The notes under the pieces: generated by a model
What the model saw: the letters and a program-made list of their open reading frames with translations, nothing else
What the model was told of the DNA's origin: nothing
Database searches by the model: none
Part shown: positions 19,612-27,904 of the stretch, piece by piece
Layout: every line of letters begins with the position of its first letter
Numbering within the stretch: position 1 is the stretch's first letter
DNA from: an uncultured Gammaproteobacteria bacterium
Lineage (GTDB): Bacteria > Pseudomonadota > Gammaproteobacteria > Pseudomonadales > Pseudohongiellaceae
NCBI GenBank assembly: GCA_903887045.1
Contig: CAISOD010000300.1
Span: 1 to 32,796 of the forward strand
Direction: 5' to 3'
Length of the DNA: 32,796 nucleotides
Position numbers and translations under genes: made by a program

Positions 19612-21540
19612 TCATGCGGTCTTGCTCAAACTATCAGCGACTTGTTGGCTGGCTATAACCAGTTGATGTTTTTTCAGATAAACCAACAGCAGTGATACTG
19701 CGGCCGGCGTAACGCCCGGAATACGGGATGCACGACCGATGCTATCGGGCCGCTGCTCGGACAGTTTTTGTTTGAGCTCGTTTGACAGACCCGGAATTGA
19801 GCTGTAATCGAAACTCTCCGGCAACCGGGTACCTTCATGGCGCTTTAGTTTATCGATCTCGTCGTGCTGACGATTGATATAGCCTTGGTACTTCACCTGG
19901 ATTTCGACCTGCTCAGCTACTTCTCCTGTTGGCCCATCCTCACGGAGTCCGCATTTTTTCCATGCCAATGCCAATTCCTGGTAACTAATGGCAGGACGCG
20001 CAAGAATCTCGCTGAGGCGGTATTCATGTGCCAATGGTTTTTCCAACAAGGGATCAATCAATACTGCAAGCGCAGTGCCTGGTTGTACCCATTGATCGCG
20101 CAACCATTGGCCTTCTTTTTCGATTGCTTCTCGTTTTTCACAGAAATTTCGCCAGCGCTCATCATCGACAAGTCCAAGCTTGCGGCCAGTTTCGGTGAGA
20201 CGCATATCAGCGTTGTCCTGTCGCAATAACAGGCGGTATTCAGCACGTGATGTGAACATGCGATAGGGTTCGCGGGTTCCTTGGGTGATCAAGTCGTCAA
20301 CCAATACGCCAATGTAGGCTTCGTCTCGACCAGGACTCCACGCTTCTTTTCCAAGCGCTGCCAGTCCGGCATTGATACCGGCAAGCAGGCCTTGCGCTGC
20401 AGCTTCTTCATAACCGGTAGTGCCGTTTATCTGACCGGCAAAATACAACCCTTTGATCACACGGGTTTCAAAAGTTGCTTGTAGATCACGCGGATCGAAA
20501 AAGTCATATTCGATGGCATAGCCGGGCCGCACTATATGAGCGCTTTCCAACCCATTGATCGAAGCAATCAATTTGCACTGGGTTTCAAATGGCAGACTGG
20601 TGGAAATACCGTTTGGATACAGCTCATGTGTGGTGAGACCCTCAGGCTCGATGAATACCTGATGGCTGGTGCGATCGGCAAATCGTACGACCTTGTCTTC
20701 AATCGACGGACAGTAACGCGGACCGACACCTTCGATAATGCCGGCATACATTGGGGATTGATCAAGACTGCTGCGGATGATGTCGTGGGTTTTTTCGTTG
20801 GTACTGGTGATGAAACAACTGACTTGCCGAGGATGTTCATCAACGCTCCCGAGATAAGACATTACCGGTGTAGGAGTATCACCTGGCTGTTCAACCATTA
20901 CCGAGAAGTCAACGGTACGGGCATCCAGCCTTGGCGGTGTACCAGTTTTGAGACGCCCCACTCGTAATGGCAATTCCCGCAAGCGATGAGCCAGCGCTAT
21001 GGATGGAGGGTCGCCAGCTCGACCGCCTGCATGATTCTTGAGACCCACATGAATCTTGCCACCGAGGAAGGTGCCGGTAGTCAGCACAACGCAAGGAGCG
21101 AAGAACCTCAGCCCTGTTTGCGTAACCACCCCTTCAACTTTGTCTGCTACCACTATCAGATCATCGATAGCCTGTTGAAAAATTCGGAGGTTGGGTTGGT
21201 TCTCCAGAATGCTGCGGATAGCGGCCTTGTAGATCACACGATCAGCTTGGGCACGAGTCGCACGTACAGCCGGACCCTTGCTGGCGTTAAGAGTACGGAA
21301 CTGGATACCGGCTTTATCGGTTGCCCTTGCCATGGCCCCGCCCAGTGCATCGACTTCTCGCAGGAGATGGGTCTTGCCTATGCCGCCGATCGCGGGGTTG
21401 CAGGACATCTGGCCAAGAGTTTCGACACTATGAGTGACCAACAAGGTTCTTGCGCCCATACGCGCCGACGCAAGAGCGGCTTCAGTGCCGGCGTGACCAC
21501 CACCAACTACGATGACATCAAACTTGTCCTGAAAGGCCAT
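19612..21540 (-). CDS. mnmG: tRNA uridine 5-carboxymethylaminomethyl modification enzyme MnmG
   Basis: MnmG (GidA) works with MnmE to install cmnm5U at the wobble position of certain tRNAs, using FAD. The 642-residue chain has the FAD-binding GGGHAG at 13-18, [26 protein letters not shown], and the C-terminal YQGYINRQ and [12 protein letters not shown] blocks. ATG 21540 is preferred because AGGTG lies 6 nt upstream; a GTG at 21549 would overlap that site. Upstream lies a 435-bp AT-rich region with DnaA-box-like sequences that separates it from mnmE, the arrangement E. coli has at oriC-gidA. Confidence 0.98.
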   Translation of the reverse strand: MAFQDKFDVIVVGGGHAGTEAALASARMGARTLLVTHSVETLGQMSCNPAIGGIGKTHLLREVDALGGAMARATDKAGIQFRTLNASKGPAVRATRAQADRVIYKAAIRSILENQPNLRIFQQAIDDLIVVADKVEGVVTQTGLRFFAPCVVLTTGTFLGGKIHVGLKNHAGGRAGDPPSIALAHRLRELPLRVGRLKTGTPPRLDARTVDFSVMVEQPGDTPTPVMSYLGSVDEHPRQVSCFITSTNEKTHDIIRSSLDQSPMYAGIIEGVGPRYCPSIEDKVVRFADRTSHQVFIEPEGLTTHELYPNGISTSLPFETQCKLIASINGLESAHIVRPGYAIEYDFFDPRDLQATFETRVIKGLYFAGQINGTTGYEEAAAQGLLAGINAGLAALGKEAWSPGRDEAYIGVLVDDLITQGTREPYRMFTSRAEYRLLLRQDNADMRLTETGRKLGLVDDERWRNFCEKREAIEKEGQWLRDQWVQPGTALAVLIDPLLEKPLAHEYRLSEILARPAISYQELALAWKKCGLREDGPTGEVAEQVEIQVKYQGYINRQHDEIDKLKRHEGTRLPESFDYSSIPGLSNELKQKLSEQRPDSIGRASRIPGVTPAAVSLLLVYLKKHQLVIASQQVADSLSKTA

Positions 21541-21570
21541 CGAAGGCACCTGTGGGAGAAAGGGTGGCGG

Positions 21571-21576
21571 ATTATA
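21571..21576 (-). promoter_or_regulatory. Candidate mnmG -10 element
   Basis: A perfect TATAAT on the minus strand lies about 30 bp upstream of mnmG ATG. The -35 region at 17 bp (AAGCGT) is poor. It would fire away from the putative unwinding region and lead mnmG-rsmG-parA-parB. Confidence 0.5.
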
Positions 21577-21975
21577 CGGGTTTTATTCTTGTTACGCTTT
21601 TTCGGGTGTAGATGGCCTTTAGTCCAGTTTCGGTATTTGTATGCCTCAGGTATCTGTGTGTATTAGGTATATATATGTATTAGATATCTTCTTATTTGAT
21701 TTTATTATGATTATTAGCAACGGTCATTTTTGTGTACAGGTCGTTTGTTTATCGTTATATCAGTGACTTGTGCTTCAGATAACCCTGTGGGGAATGATTG
21801 TTGTGCCATGCGTTTAGATGCGTATAACCCTGTATCAATGTGATGGTTATCCACCGCGTTTTGCCGAACCCTGAACAGCCCACAATTGAACAACAAGTTG
21901 TGGACAGCTCTGTCAACAGCTATTCCAAGGTTATCCAGTGGCTGTCCACAGGTTGGTCTGTATTTGTGGTCCCCT
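21577..21975. other. oriC: Candidate E. coli-type oriC between mnmG and mnmE
   Basis: No protein is supported here. About 21575-21775 is very AT-rich and contains GATATCTTCTTAT (21683-21695), which matches 9 of 11 fixed positions of the E. coli oriC 13-mer GATCTNTTNTTTT. Toward mnmE follow DnaA-box-like 9-mers: TTCCCCACA (21786-21794, reverse), TTATACGCA (21819-21827, reverse, one mismatch to TTATNCACA), TTATCCACC (21847-21855, one mismatch), CTGTCCACA (21899-21907, reverse), TTATCCAGT (21931-21939) and CTGTCCACA (21942-21950). AT-rich 13-mer next to mnmG and boxes on the far side is the E. coli order. No box is perfect and no GATC is present. Confidence 0.5.
21899..21950. repeat. 10-bp inverted repeat made of two DnaA-box-like 9-mers
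   Basis: TGTGGACAGC (21899-21908) and GCTGTCCACA (21941-21950) are perfect inverted copies with a 32-base spacer. Each contains CTGTCCACA. In RNA from mnmE they could also pair as a stem about 25 bases past the stop codon. Confidence 0.7.
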
Positions 21976-23334
21976 TTATTTCCCTATACAAAAACTGCTG
22001 AAGATAGCGCCCAGCAGGTCATCACTGGTGAACTTGCCGGTTATTTCATCCAGAGATTGTTGTGCGTTGCGCAGTTCTTCCGCAACCAATTCACTGGCCT
22101 GCAGGCAATCAAGGCAATACAAAGCTTGTTGTAATGCCTTATATGCAGCATCAAGCGCGATCAGGTGTCGTCTCCTCGCTATGAAGCCACCGTCCTCTGC
22201 CGGGTTGACACCGGCACGGTGCTTGATGTGATCGCGTAGCAAATGGAGCCCTGCCCTTGTATGAGCTGAAAGTCGGATGGAAGTGACGCCTTCGACATGA
22301 TCAATCTCAGGATCCAGATTGGAAAGATCAGTCTTGTTCAATACTACTGTCAGCTTACCCACGGCCAGAGTATTCAATTCGTGCCAGAGTGGATCCGAAA
22401 TGACATCTGCTGATTGCTGTATGTCGATCAATAACAGCACCAGATCAGCATCGTTGATTGCAGCCCGCGCGCGCCTGATGCCTTCTGCTTCAACCGGGTC
22501 GCCGCTGTCTCGGAGGCCTGCGGTGTCGGTCAGATGCACGGGAATGCCGTCGAGAGAAATTTCATGCTGCAGCAGATCACGTGTGGTGCCCGCTATAGGG
22601 GTAACTATGGCAACGTCGTGGCCACACAACGCATTCAACAAGGTAGATTTACCAGCGTTAGGGGCACCGGCGATGACCACCTTGAGACCTTCACGTAGCA
22701 GACTTCCCTGTTTTGCCTGGAGCTGGATTTGTTGCAGCGTTGTCATCAGCGCGACAAGGCGTGAACGAACATTGCCAGCGCCGAGAAAGTCGATTTCCTC
22801 ATCCGCAAAATCCATCGCTGCTTCAACGTATGCGCGGAGCTCAACCAGTTGTGAAACCAATTGATGGACCAGTTGAGAGAAATCGCCTTGCAGCGAACGA
22901 ATTGCATGGCGGGCTGCGGAAATTGACGCGCTGTCGATCAGATCTGCAATTGCCTCGGCTTGCGTCAAGTCGAGTTTGTCGTTGAGAAATGCGCGTTCGG
23001 AAAATTCACCCGGCCTCGCCAGTCTGGCGCCGTGTGCCACCAGAAATGTGAGCACCTGATCGACAACCATCGGGCTGCCGTGGCAATGGAACTCGCATAC
23101 ATCTTCACCTGTGAAGGAATGCGGTGCCTTGAAATACAACACAAGTCCGTTATCGATCAATTCGCCGCCACGGGCATGGAATGAACCGAGGACTGCTTGT
23201 CTGGGAGTGGGCTGCAGGCCGGTAAGGACTTGGCACAGCGGAAGTGCATTGCTGCCCGAGACCCGAATGACACTCACCCCACCCTTGCCCACAGGCGTGG
23301 CAAGAGCACAGATTGTGTCATTTGTGATCGGCAT
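21976..23334 (-). CDS. mnmE: tRNA modification GTPase MnmE
   Basis: MnmE (TrmE) is the GTPase partner of MnmG in wobble-uridine modification. The 452-residue chain starts at ATG 23334 (MPITNDTICALATPVGKGG). The folate-binding N domain occupies about 1-120 (EFHCHGSPMV, RPGEFSERAFLNDKLDL). The G domain has GAPNAGKST at 223-231, GTTRD near 249-253, DTAG at 270-273 and NKTD at 333-336. The C terminus ends FCIGK with the catalytic Cys. It starts 2 nt after the yidC stop. An in-frame extension upstream overlaps yidC and is not supported. Confidence 0.98.
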   Translation of the reverse strand: MPITNDTICALATPVGKGGVSVIRVSGSNALPLCQVLTGLQPTPRQAVLGSFHARGGELIDNGLVLYFKAPHSFTGEDVCEFHCHGSPMVVDQVLTFLVAHGARLARPGEFSERAFLNDKLDLTQAEAIADLIDSASISAARHAIRSLQGDFSQLVHQLVSQLVELRAYVEAAMDFADEEIDFLGAGNVRSRLVALMTTLQQIQLQAKQGSLLREGLKVVIAGAPNAGKSTLLNALCGHDVAIVTPIAGTTRDLLQHEISLDGIPVHLTDTAGLRDSGDPVEAEGIRRARAAINDADLVLLLIDIQQSADVISDPLWHELNTLAVGKLTVVLNKTDLSNLDPEIDHVEGVTSIRLSAHTRAGLHLLRDHIKHRAGVNPAEDGGFIARRRHLIALDAAYKALQQALYCLDCLQASELVAEELRNAQQSLDEITGKFTSDDLLGAIFSSFCIGK

Positions 23335-23336
23335 GT

Positions 23337-25007
23337 TCAGCCGTCGTTGGCTGGTACTGTTTGCAGGCGCTGGTTGAAGTACCACTGCTGCAGAATGCCT
23401 AGCAGCGCGTTGGCCAGGTAATACAGCACCAGACCGGCGGGGAACCACAGGAAGAACACCGAAAAGATCACTGGCATGAATTTCATCATTTTTGCCTGCA
23501 TCGGATCAGTCGTGGGCATCGGGTTCATGTGTTGCTGCAGGTAGTACGCGCCCCCCAACAAAATTGGCAGAATAAAGAATGGATCCAGCGCTGACAGATC
23601 CTGGTACCAAAGGAAAAAAGGCGCCTGGCGCAACTCGACGCTTTCGTTCAACACCCAGTAAATACCAAGGAACACCGGCATCTGTAGAAACATCGGCAAG
23701 CAACCACTGAACGGGCTGACCTTTTCCTTCTTCCAAAGTTCCATCTGTGCCTGCATCAGTTTCTGCTTGTCATCACCATAGCGCTCTTTTAGTTGGTTCA
23801 TCTTTGGCTGCAGGCGCTTCATGCCGGCCTGCGATGCGAATTGTTTGGCAGAGAGAGGATAGAACAGCGTGCGGATGATGACGGTGAGCAGGATGATTGC
23901 AACACCGTAGTTCCCCACCAGGGAGTTGATCCAGCTCAACAACTGGAAAATCGGGTAACCCACAAACCACAGCATCCCGTAGTCGATCGTAAGACCAAGA
24001 TTCTTCGCGAGTTCTTCGAGGCGGTCCTGGTTCTTTGGACCGGCCCACAGCGCGCTTTCCAGCGTTCGTGCTGCACCTGGTGCAACAGCAAATTCCTGGC
24101 CGACATAACCCATCAGGTACTCACCGCTTTCATTGCGACGCACGCTGTATGTGTTCTGCTCTTCTGCTGGTGGAATCCAGGCGCCGAGAAAATAGTGCTG
24201 TGAAAAAGCAATCCAGCCTCCCGCCATCGTGACGGGCTCTTCGCCGTCGTCCATATCGCCGAAGTCCAGTTTCATGTAGGGATCATCAGGCGATGTCATT
24301 GCTGCGCCAAGGAAGTTGTTCAACTTCATGCCGGTGCTTGAGCTCGGATCAGTGCCGTTGTTGCGCTTCAGCTGGCCAAAGACATTGCCGCGCCATTCGG
24401 CAGTGCTGTTGTTGTTGATCAGGTATTGCTGGCGGATCAGGTAATCATCGGAGTTGAAAATGAAGCGCTTGGTGATGGCCACCCCGTTGCTGGTAGCAGT
24501 CACAATATCAACGGTCAACTCGCCACTATCAGTTGTGTATGTTGTCTGAGCGCTCTTATACAGCGGCCGACCGTTGCTGTTGCCATCGGGACCATTACGA
24601 CCCACTAAACCGCTTTGTGCTACATAGGTTTCCAGCACATCGTTGCGCAGCAACTGGAATGGATCATTGGGAGTTTCAAGCGCCTTCGGATAGCGCGGCA
24701 GTGACAGCGAGATGATGTCGCCGCCGAGCAGGTCAATCTGCGCAACCTGGTTGGGCGTGCGTACCGTGATTATGCGGGACTGCGGGGAAACCGGATCCAC
24801 AGCGACTACCTGACCGGGCGCAGCTGGAATGTCGCTGGTTGTACCGGCAGTTGTGACGGGCAGATCCAGCGAGCCGGACTCAGCTGTGGTGGCCAGCTGC
24901 GCGCCGGAAGTAGCGACTTGGGCAGGGAAGTCGTTGTTCCACGCCAACAGCAGCAAATAGCTGACGACGGCCAGAGCGGCAAGAAGCAAATTACGTTTGT
25001 GATCCAT
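23337..25007 (-). CDS. yidC: Membrane protein insertase YidC
   Basis: YidC inserts and folds inner-membrane proteins, alone or with SecYEG, and the Fo c subunit is a classic client. The 556-residue chain starts at ATG 25007. TM1 is at about 5-23 (NLLLAALAVVSYLLLLAW), followed by a large periplasmic beta domain. The conserved C-terminal 60-kDa inner-membrane domain begins around residue 350 and includes YPLSAKQFASQAGMKRLQPK, FSGCLPMFLQMPVFLGIYWVL and FPAGLVLYYLANALLGILQQ. The start overlaps the yidD stop by 17 bp. The longer upstream frame lies in yidD and is rejected. Confidence 0.98.
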   Translation of the reverse strand: MDHKRNLLLAALAVVSYLLLLAWNNDFPAQVATSGAQLATTAESGSLDLPVTTAGTTSDIPAAPGQVVAVDPVSPQSRIITVRTPNQVAQIDLLGGDIISLSLPRYPKALETPNDPFQLLRNDVLETYVAQSGLVGRNGPDGNSNGRPLYKSAQTTYTTDSGELTVDIVTATSNGVAITKRFIFNSDDYLIRQQYLINNNSTAEWRGNVFGQLKRNNGTDPSSSTGMKLNNFLGAAMTSPDDPYMKLDFGDMDDGEEPVTMAGGWIAFSQHYFLGAWIPPAEEQNTYSVRRNESGEYLMGYVGQEFAVAPGAARTLESALWAGPKNQDRLEELAKNLGLTIDYGMLWFVGYPIFQLLSWINSLVGNYGVAIILLTVIIRTLFYPLSAKQFASQAGMKRLQPKMNQLKERYGDDKQKLMQAQMELWKKEKVSPFSGCLPMFLQMPVFLGIYWVLNESVELRQAPFFLWYQDLSALDPFFILPILLGGAYYLQQHMNPMPTTDPMQAKMMKFMPVIFSVFFLWFPAGLVLYYLANALLGILQQWYFNQRLQTVPANDG

Positions 25008-25305
25008 TGTGTTGACTGCTTGTAGAGGAGGTTTGCAGGAATGGTTTAACAGAGAATTCGGCAGGTACGGGATCAAGCCCACCTTCGCACAGCGGATTAC
25101 AGCGGCAAATGCGCCAGATTGCCAGTAGGCTGCCTTGCACTGGGCCATGTTGATGAATGGCCTCGTTGGCGTAGTGCGAGCAGGTGGGATGGAAGCGGCA
25201 TTGCCCACCGAACAGCGGACTCAGCGCGCGCTGATAACACCAAATGAGTCCGAGCAACAGCCAGGACAAGATCTGCCCCAACTTATGGAACACTATTGTC
25301 AGCAT
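24991..25305 (-). CDS. yidD: Membrane protein insertion efficiency factor YidD
   Basis: YidD is a small membrane-associated protein that aids YidC-dependent insertion. The 104-residue chain has an amphipathic start (LGQILSWLLLGLIWCYQRALSPL) and the family signature CRFHPTCSHYANEAIHQHG, then RICRCNPLCEGGLDPVP. Residues after about 85 (FSVKPFLQTSSTSSQHNGSQT) form a polar tail that most family members lack. Its last 17 bp overlap yidC, and its start lies inside rnpA (23-bp overlap), so translation of rnpA, yidD and yidC is probably coupled. Confidence 0.95.
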   Translation of the reverse strand: MLTIVFHKLGQILSWLLLGLIWCYQRALSPLFGGQCRFHPTCSHYANEAIHQHGPVQGSLLAIWRICRCNPLCEGGLDPVPAEFSVKPFLQTSSTSSQHNGSQT

Positions 25306-25723
25306 GGGTTGTGCCTGCGGAATTGGCGGGTATTTTATTCGAGGGCACCTTCATAGAGGGTGCCATGCGTCGTTTGTGTTGCGTGGCCAGCGTATCAAGC
25401 AGCTGGCCCAACAACGCAGCGATGCCTGCATTGTCGATCATTGCAAGCCCCGGTCGTGCCAGCACCACAATGTCTATGCCGGGCAGGCCTGCGCACTGGT
25501 GGCGGAATACTTCCCGACAAAGCCGCTTTACACGGTTTCTCGCAACAGCGTCACCAACATTCTTTTTCGAGATTACCAAACCAAGTCTGGCGTGCTCTCT
25601 GTCGGTAATGAGGCCTAGCAACAATAATTGCGGAGCTCCGGCCTTCAACTTGGCGCCTTCGAAAACACCGCTGAAATCCCCCGCACTCAACAGCCGGTGT
25701 TGCTTGGTCAGCCTGAAATCCAC
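25283..25723 (-). CDS. rnpA: Ribonuclease P protein component
   Basis: RnpA is the protein subunit of RNase P, which matures tRNA 5' ends. The 146-residue chain starts with DFRLTKQHRLLSAGDFSGVF and carries the RNR motif region AVARNRVKRLCREVFR at about 60-75. The start is GTG 25723 with a strong GGGAGGT five bases upstream. A basic-to-polar tail of about 30 residues (KRRMAPSMKVPSNKIPANS onward) extends past the usual end and covers the yidD start. It lies 61 nt after rpmH in the same operon. Confidence 0.97.
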   Translation of the reverse strand: MDFRLTKQHRLLSAGDFSGVFEGAKLKAGAPQLLLLGLITDREHARLGLVISKKNVGDAVARNRVKRLCREVFRHQCAGLPGIDIVVLARPGLAMIDNAGIAALLGQLLDTLATQHKRRMAPSMKVPSNKIPANSAGTTHADNSVP

Positions 25724-25784
25724 TGCGACCTCCCGGTAGCAACACGGGGATGACCAGACTCAGGGATGCCTGGATAAGTAAAGC

Positions 25785-25919
25785 TCAGGCAGAAAGAGTC
25801 AAACGGCCTTTGGCGCGACGACGGGCCAGCACTTGGCGCCCCTTCTTGGTGGCCATGCGGGCGCGGAAGCCGTGGGTTCTTTTGCGCTTGATGATACTGG
25901 GCTGAAATGTACGTTTCAT
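25785..25919 (-). CDS. rpmH: 50S ribosomal protein L34
   Basis: L34 is a very small basic protein of the large subunit. The 44-residue sequence is canonical: [20 protein letters not shown], then [19 protein letters not shown] and a short end LTLSA. AGGA lies 6 nt before ATG 25919. It is the first gene of the rpmH-rnpA-yidD-yidC-mnmE unit and is divergent from dnaA. Confidence 0.99.
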   Translation of the reverse strand: MKRTFQPSIIKRKRTHGFRARMATKKGRQVLARRRAKGRLTLSA

Positions 25920-25958
25920 GGCTGTTCCTGCAACGTAGGGTCGGAAAAAAGAGCGCGG

Positions 25959-25987
25959 ATTCTATATAGTTTGCCTGCTTGGCGCAA
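25959..25987 (-). promoter_or_regulatory. Candidate rpmH operon promoter
   Basis: On the minus strand TTGCGC (25987-25982) and TAGAAT (25964-25959) are exactly 17 bp apart, about 40 bp upstream of the rpmH ATG. The -10 matches 5 of 6. GC-rich sequence follows the -10. Confidence 0.6.
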
Positions 25988-26274
25988 TTACGAAGAAGTA
26001 GACAGCAGGCCCGTTTGCGAGATGTAGGATACTCGCTGTTAACGCACAACTTATCCACAGATCATTCACAAAGGCCGGGAAGATTTTTGGTGCAGGCGCA
26101 GGTGGCACAAACGCTGCCTATGAGCGTGAAAGCATCCATAACTGTTTGATTTAAAAGATTAAAATAAATGCAGATGCCGAGATGGCGCACATAGATGGCT
26201 GTGGATAAGTGGCCGTGTGCTGGGTAGAATTTCGCCTCCGCAAGACCATCAAAATAACAACCCAGGGAGCTGAT
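25988..26274. other. oriC: Candidate pseudomonad-type oriC between rpmH and dnaA
   Basis: The divergent gap holds two perfect DnaA boxes in opposite orientation, TTATCCACA at 26051-26059 and TGTGGATAA at 26200-26208. TCATTCACA at 26062-26070 is a further box with one mismatch to TTATNCACA. Between them, 26141-26170 is almost pure A/T (TGTTTGATTTAAAAG and neighbours), a plausible unwinding element. A GATC at 26060-26063 touches the first box. This matches where Pseudomonas origins lie. Three boxes is a modest number, so the region could also be mainly the dnaA control region. Confidence 0.65.
26225..26230 (+). promoter_or_regulatory. Candidate dnaA -10 element next to a DnaA box
   Basis: TAGAAT lies about 50 bp upstream of the dnaA start. 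The perfect DnaA box at 26200-26208 occupies the place of its -35 region, an arrangement that would let DnaA repress its own gene. The -35 hexamer itself is poor. Confidence 0.4.
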
Positions 26275-26280
26275 TTGACT

Positions 26281-27744
26281 GTGAGTGCCACTCTTTGGCA
26301 AAAGTGCGTTGTTTGCCTGAAATCCGAAATGCCATCCCAGCAGTTCAACACCTGGATACGCCCGATTCTGGCCAAAAGCGCAGAAGGCTCGCTTCAGCTC
26401 TATGCCCCCAACCGCTTCGTGCAGGAGTGGGTGCGTGAGCATTTCCTGACTCGTATTACCGAGGTAGTAGCTCGGCTCAGCAAGCCAGCCCCGCGGATCC
26501 TGTTGGAGGTGGCCTCAGCTGACATGCTGGACCATCAAGCCACCATTGCGGAACACTTCGTCGCTGAAGAGACCGCACGAGTAGAGCAGGCTGACAACTC
26601 GGAAGATCTGCTGGAGCGAGCGCTGCGTGAAACCAGCGACCCGGTGTCGTCACCACCAGAGCCCTCCAACACAAAGGGAAGCCGTAACGGCATTATTGCG
26701 GCCTCGACGCGGAAATTGACGTTTCGCGGTGAGCTCAACAAGAACTACACCTTCAATAGTTTCATCCAGGGCAAATCGAACCAGATCGCGCGTGCAGCTG
26801 CCGCCCAGGTCGCCAGCAATCCGGGCGGCGCCTACAACCCACTATTCATATATGGTGGTGTTGGCCTCGGTAAAACCCACCTGATGCATGCAATCGGCAA
26901 TCATCTGCTGCAAAAAAATCCCGCAGCGAAGGTGGTGTACCTGCATTCTCAAACGTTTGTCGGCAGCATGGTGTCGGCATTGCAACTGAATGCCATCAAC
27001 GAATTCAAACGCTACTACCACACGGCGGATGCACTGCTGATCGACGACATTCAGTTTTTCGCCAACAAGGAGCGCTCGCAGGAAGAGTTTTTCCATACGT
27101 TCAATGCCATCTTCGAAAGTGGCCGCCAGATCATCATGACCTGCGACAAGTACCACAGTGAGATCAACGGCCTTGAAGAGCGGCTGAAGTCCCGTTTTGC
27201 TTGGGGACTTTCTGTTGCAGTGGAGCCACCGGACCTGGAAACCCGCGCTGCTATCCTGATGAACAAGGCAGTTCAGGATCAGGTAGTACTTGCTGAAGAA
27301 GCTGCGATGTTCATGGCCCACAAGCTGCGCTCAAATGTGCGGGAGCTGGAAGGCGCATTGAAAAAGGTCATTGCACACGCGCGCTTTCTCGATGAAGAAA
27401 TCACAGTACCTCTTATAAAGGATGCTCTGAAGGACCTGCTGGCGATACAAAGCAAGCTGATCAGCGTCGACAACATCCAGCGCACCGTGGCTGAGTATTA
27501 CAAGATCAAAATGGGCGACATGATTTCGAAGCGCCGCAACCGCTCCATCGCGCGACCGCGCCAAATGGCAATGTGTCTTTCGAAAGAATTGACGAATCAC
27601 AGTCTGCCGGAAATCGGCACTTATTACGGTGGTCGCGACCACACTACCGTGTTGCACGCGTGCCGCACCATCAACGATTTGCGCAAATCTGATACCGACA
27701 TCGAAGAAGACTATCAGAACCTCATGCGCTCCTTGTCGAGTTGA
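26281..27744 (+). CDS. dnaA: Chromosomal replication initiator DnaA
   Basis: DnaA binds DnaA boxes at oriC, melts DNA and loads helicase. The 487-residue chain has domain I at about 1-80 (LWQKCV...[22 protein letters not shown]), a polar linker to about 150, and the AAA+ domain with Walker A GGVGLGKT at 192-199 and Walker B LLIDD at 252-256. The C-terminal DNA-binding domain carries the signature [11 protein letters not shown] at 450-460. GTG 26281 is preferred because family members start MS-x-x-LWQ. However, AGGGAG is 11 nt from it and only 5 nt from an in-frame TTG at 26275, so the TTG start (two residues longer) is a real alternative. Confidence 0.98.
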   Translation: MSATLWQKCVVCLKSEMPSQQFNTWIRPILAKSAEGSLQLYAPNRFVQEWVREHFLTRITEVVARLSKPAPRILLEVASADMLDHQATIAEHFVAEETARVEQADNSEDLLERALRETSDPVSSPPEPSNTKGSRNGIIAASTRKLTFRGELNKNYTFNSFIQGKSNQIARAAAAQVASNPGGAYNPLFIYGGVGLGKTHLMHAIGNHLLQKNPAAKVVYLHSQTFVGSMVSALQLNAINEFKRYYHTADALLIDDIQFFANKERSQEEFFHTFNAIFESGRQIIMTCDKYHSEINGLEERLKSRFAWGLSVAVEPPDLETRAAILMNKAVQDQVVLAEEAAMFMAHKLRSNVRELEGALKKVIAHARFLDEEITVPLIKDALKDLLAIQSKLISVDNIQRTVAEYYKIKMGDMISKRRNRSIARPRQMAMCLSKELTNHSLPEIGTYYGGRDHTTVLHACRTINDLRKSDTDIEEDYQNLMRSLSS

Positions 27745-27904
27745 GAACAGCAAGGCAAAATGCAGAAATTGTTGGGTGCCAGGCCGTGGGTACGGCGCCA
27801 CTACACCGGCGGTTGAATCTGCAGTAGGACGACGAACCCTCACGGCACGCAGTCGACACAGACGATCAACAACAACGATCGACAACAACGAAAAGAGAAC
27901 CAGC
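27745..27904 (+). other. dnaA-dnaN spacer with a 13-bp direct repeat
   Basis: This 160-bp spacer contains CGATCAACAACAA (27863-27875) followed directly by CGATCGACAACAA (27876-27888), one base different. An 18-codon frame at 27760-27816 starts with MQKLLGARPW after an AAGG. I regard it as unsupported. No clear dnaN promoter or terminator is seen. Confidence 0.5.

Noticed and set aside
27760-27816. 18-codon frame after an AAGG in the dnaA-dnaN spacer
   Set aside because: Too short, no family, and nothing else supports translation.
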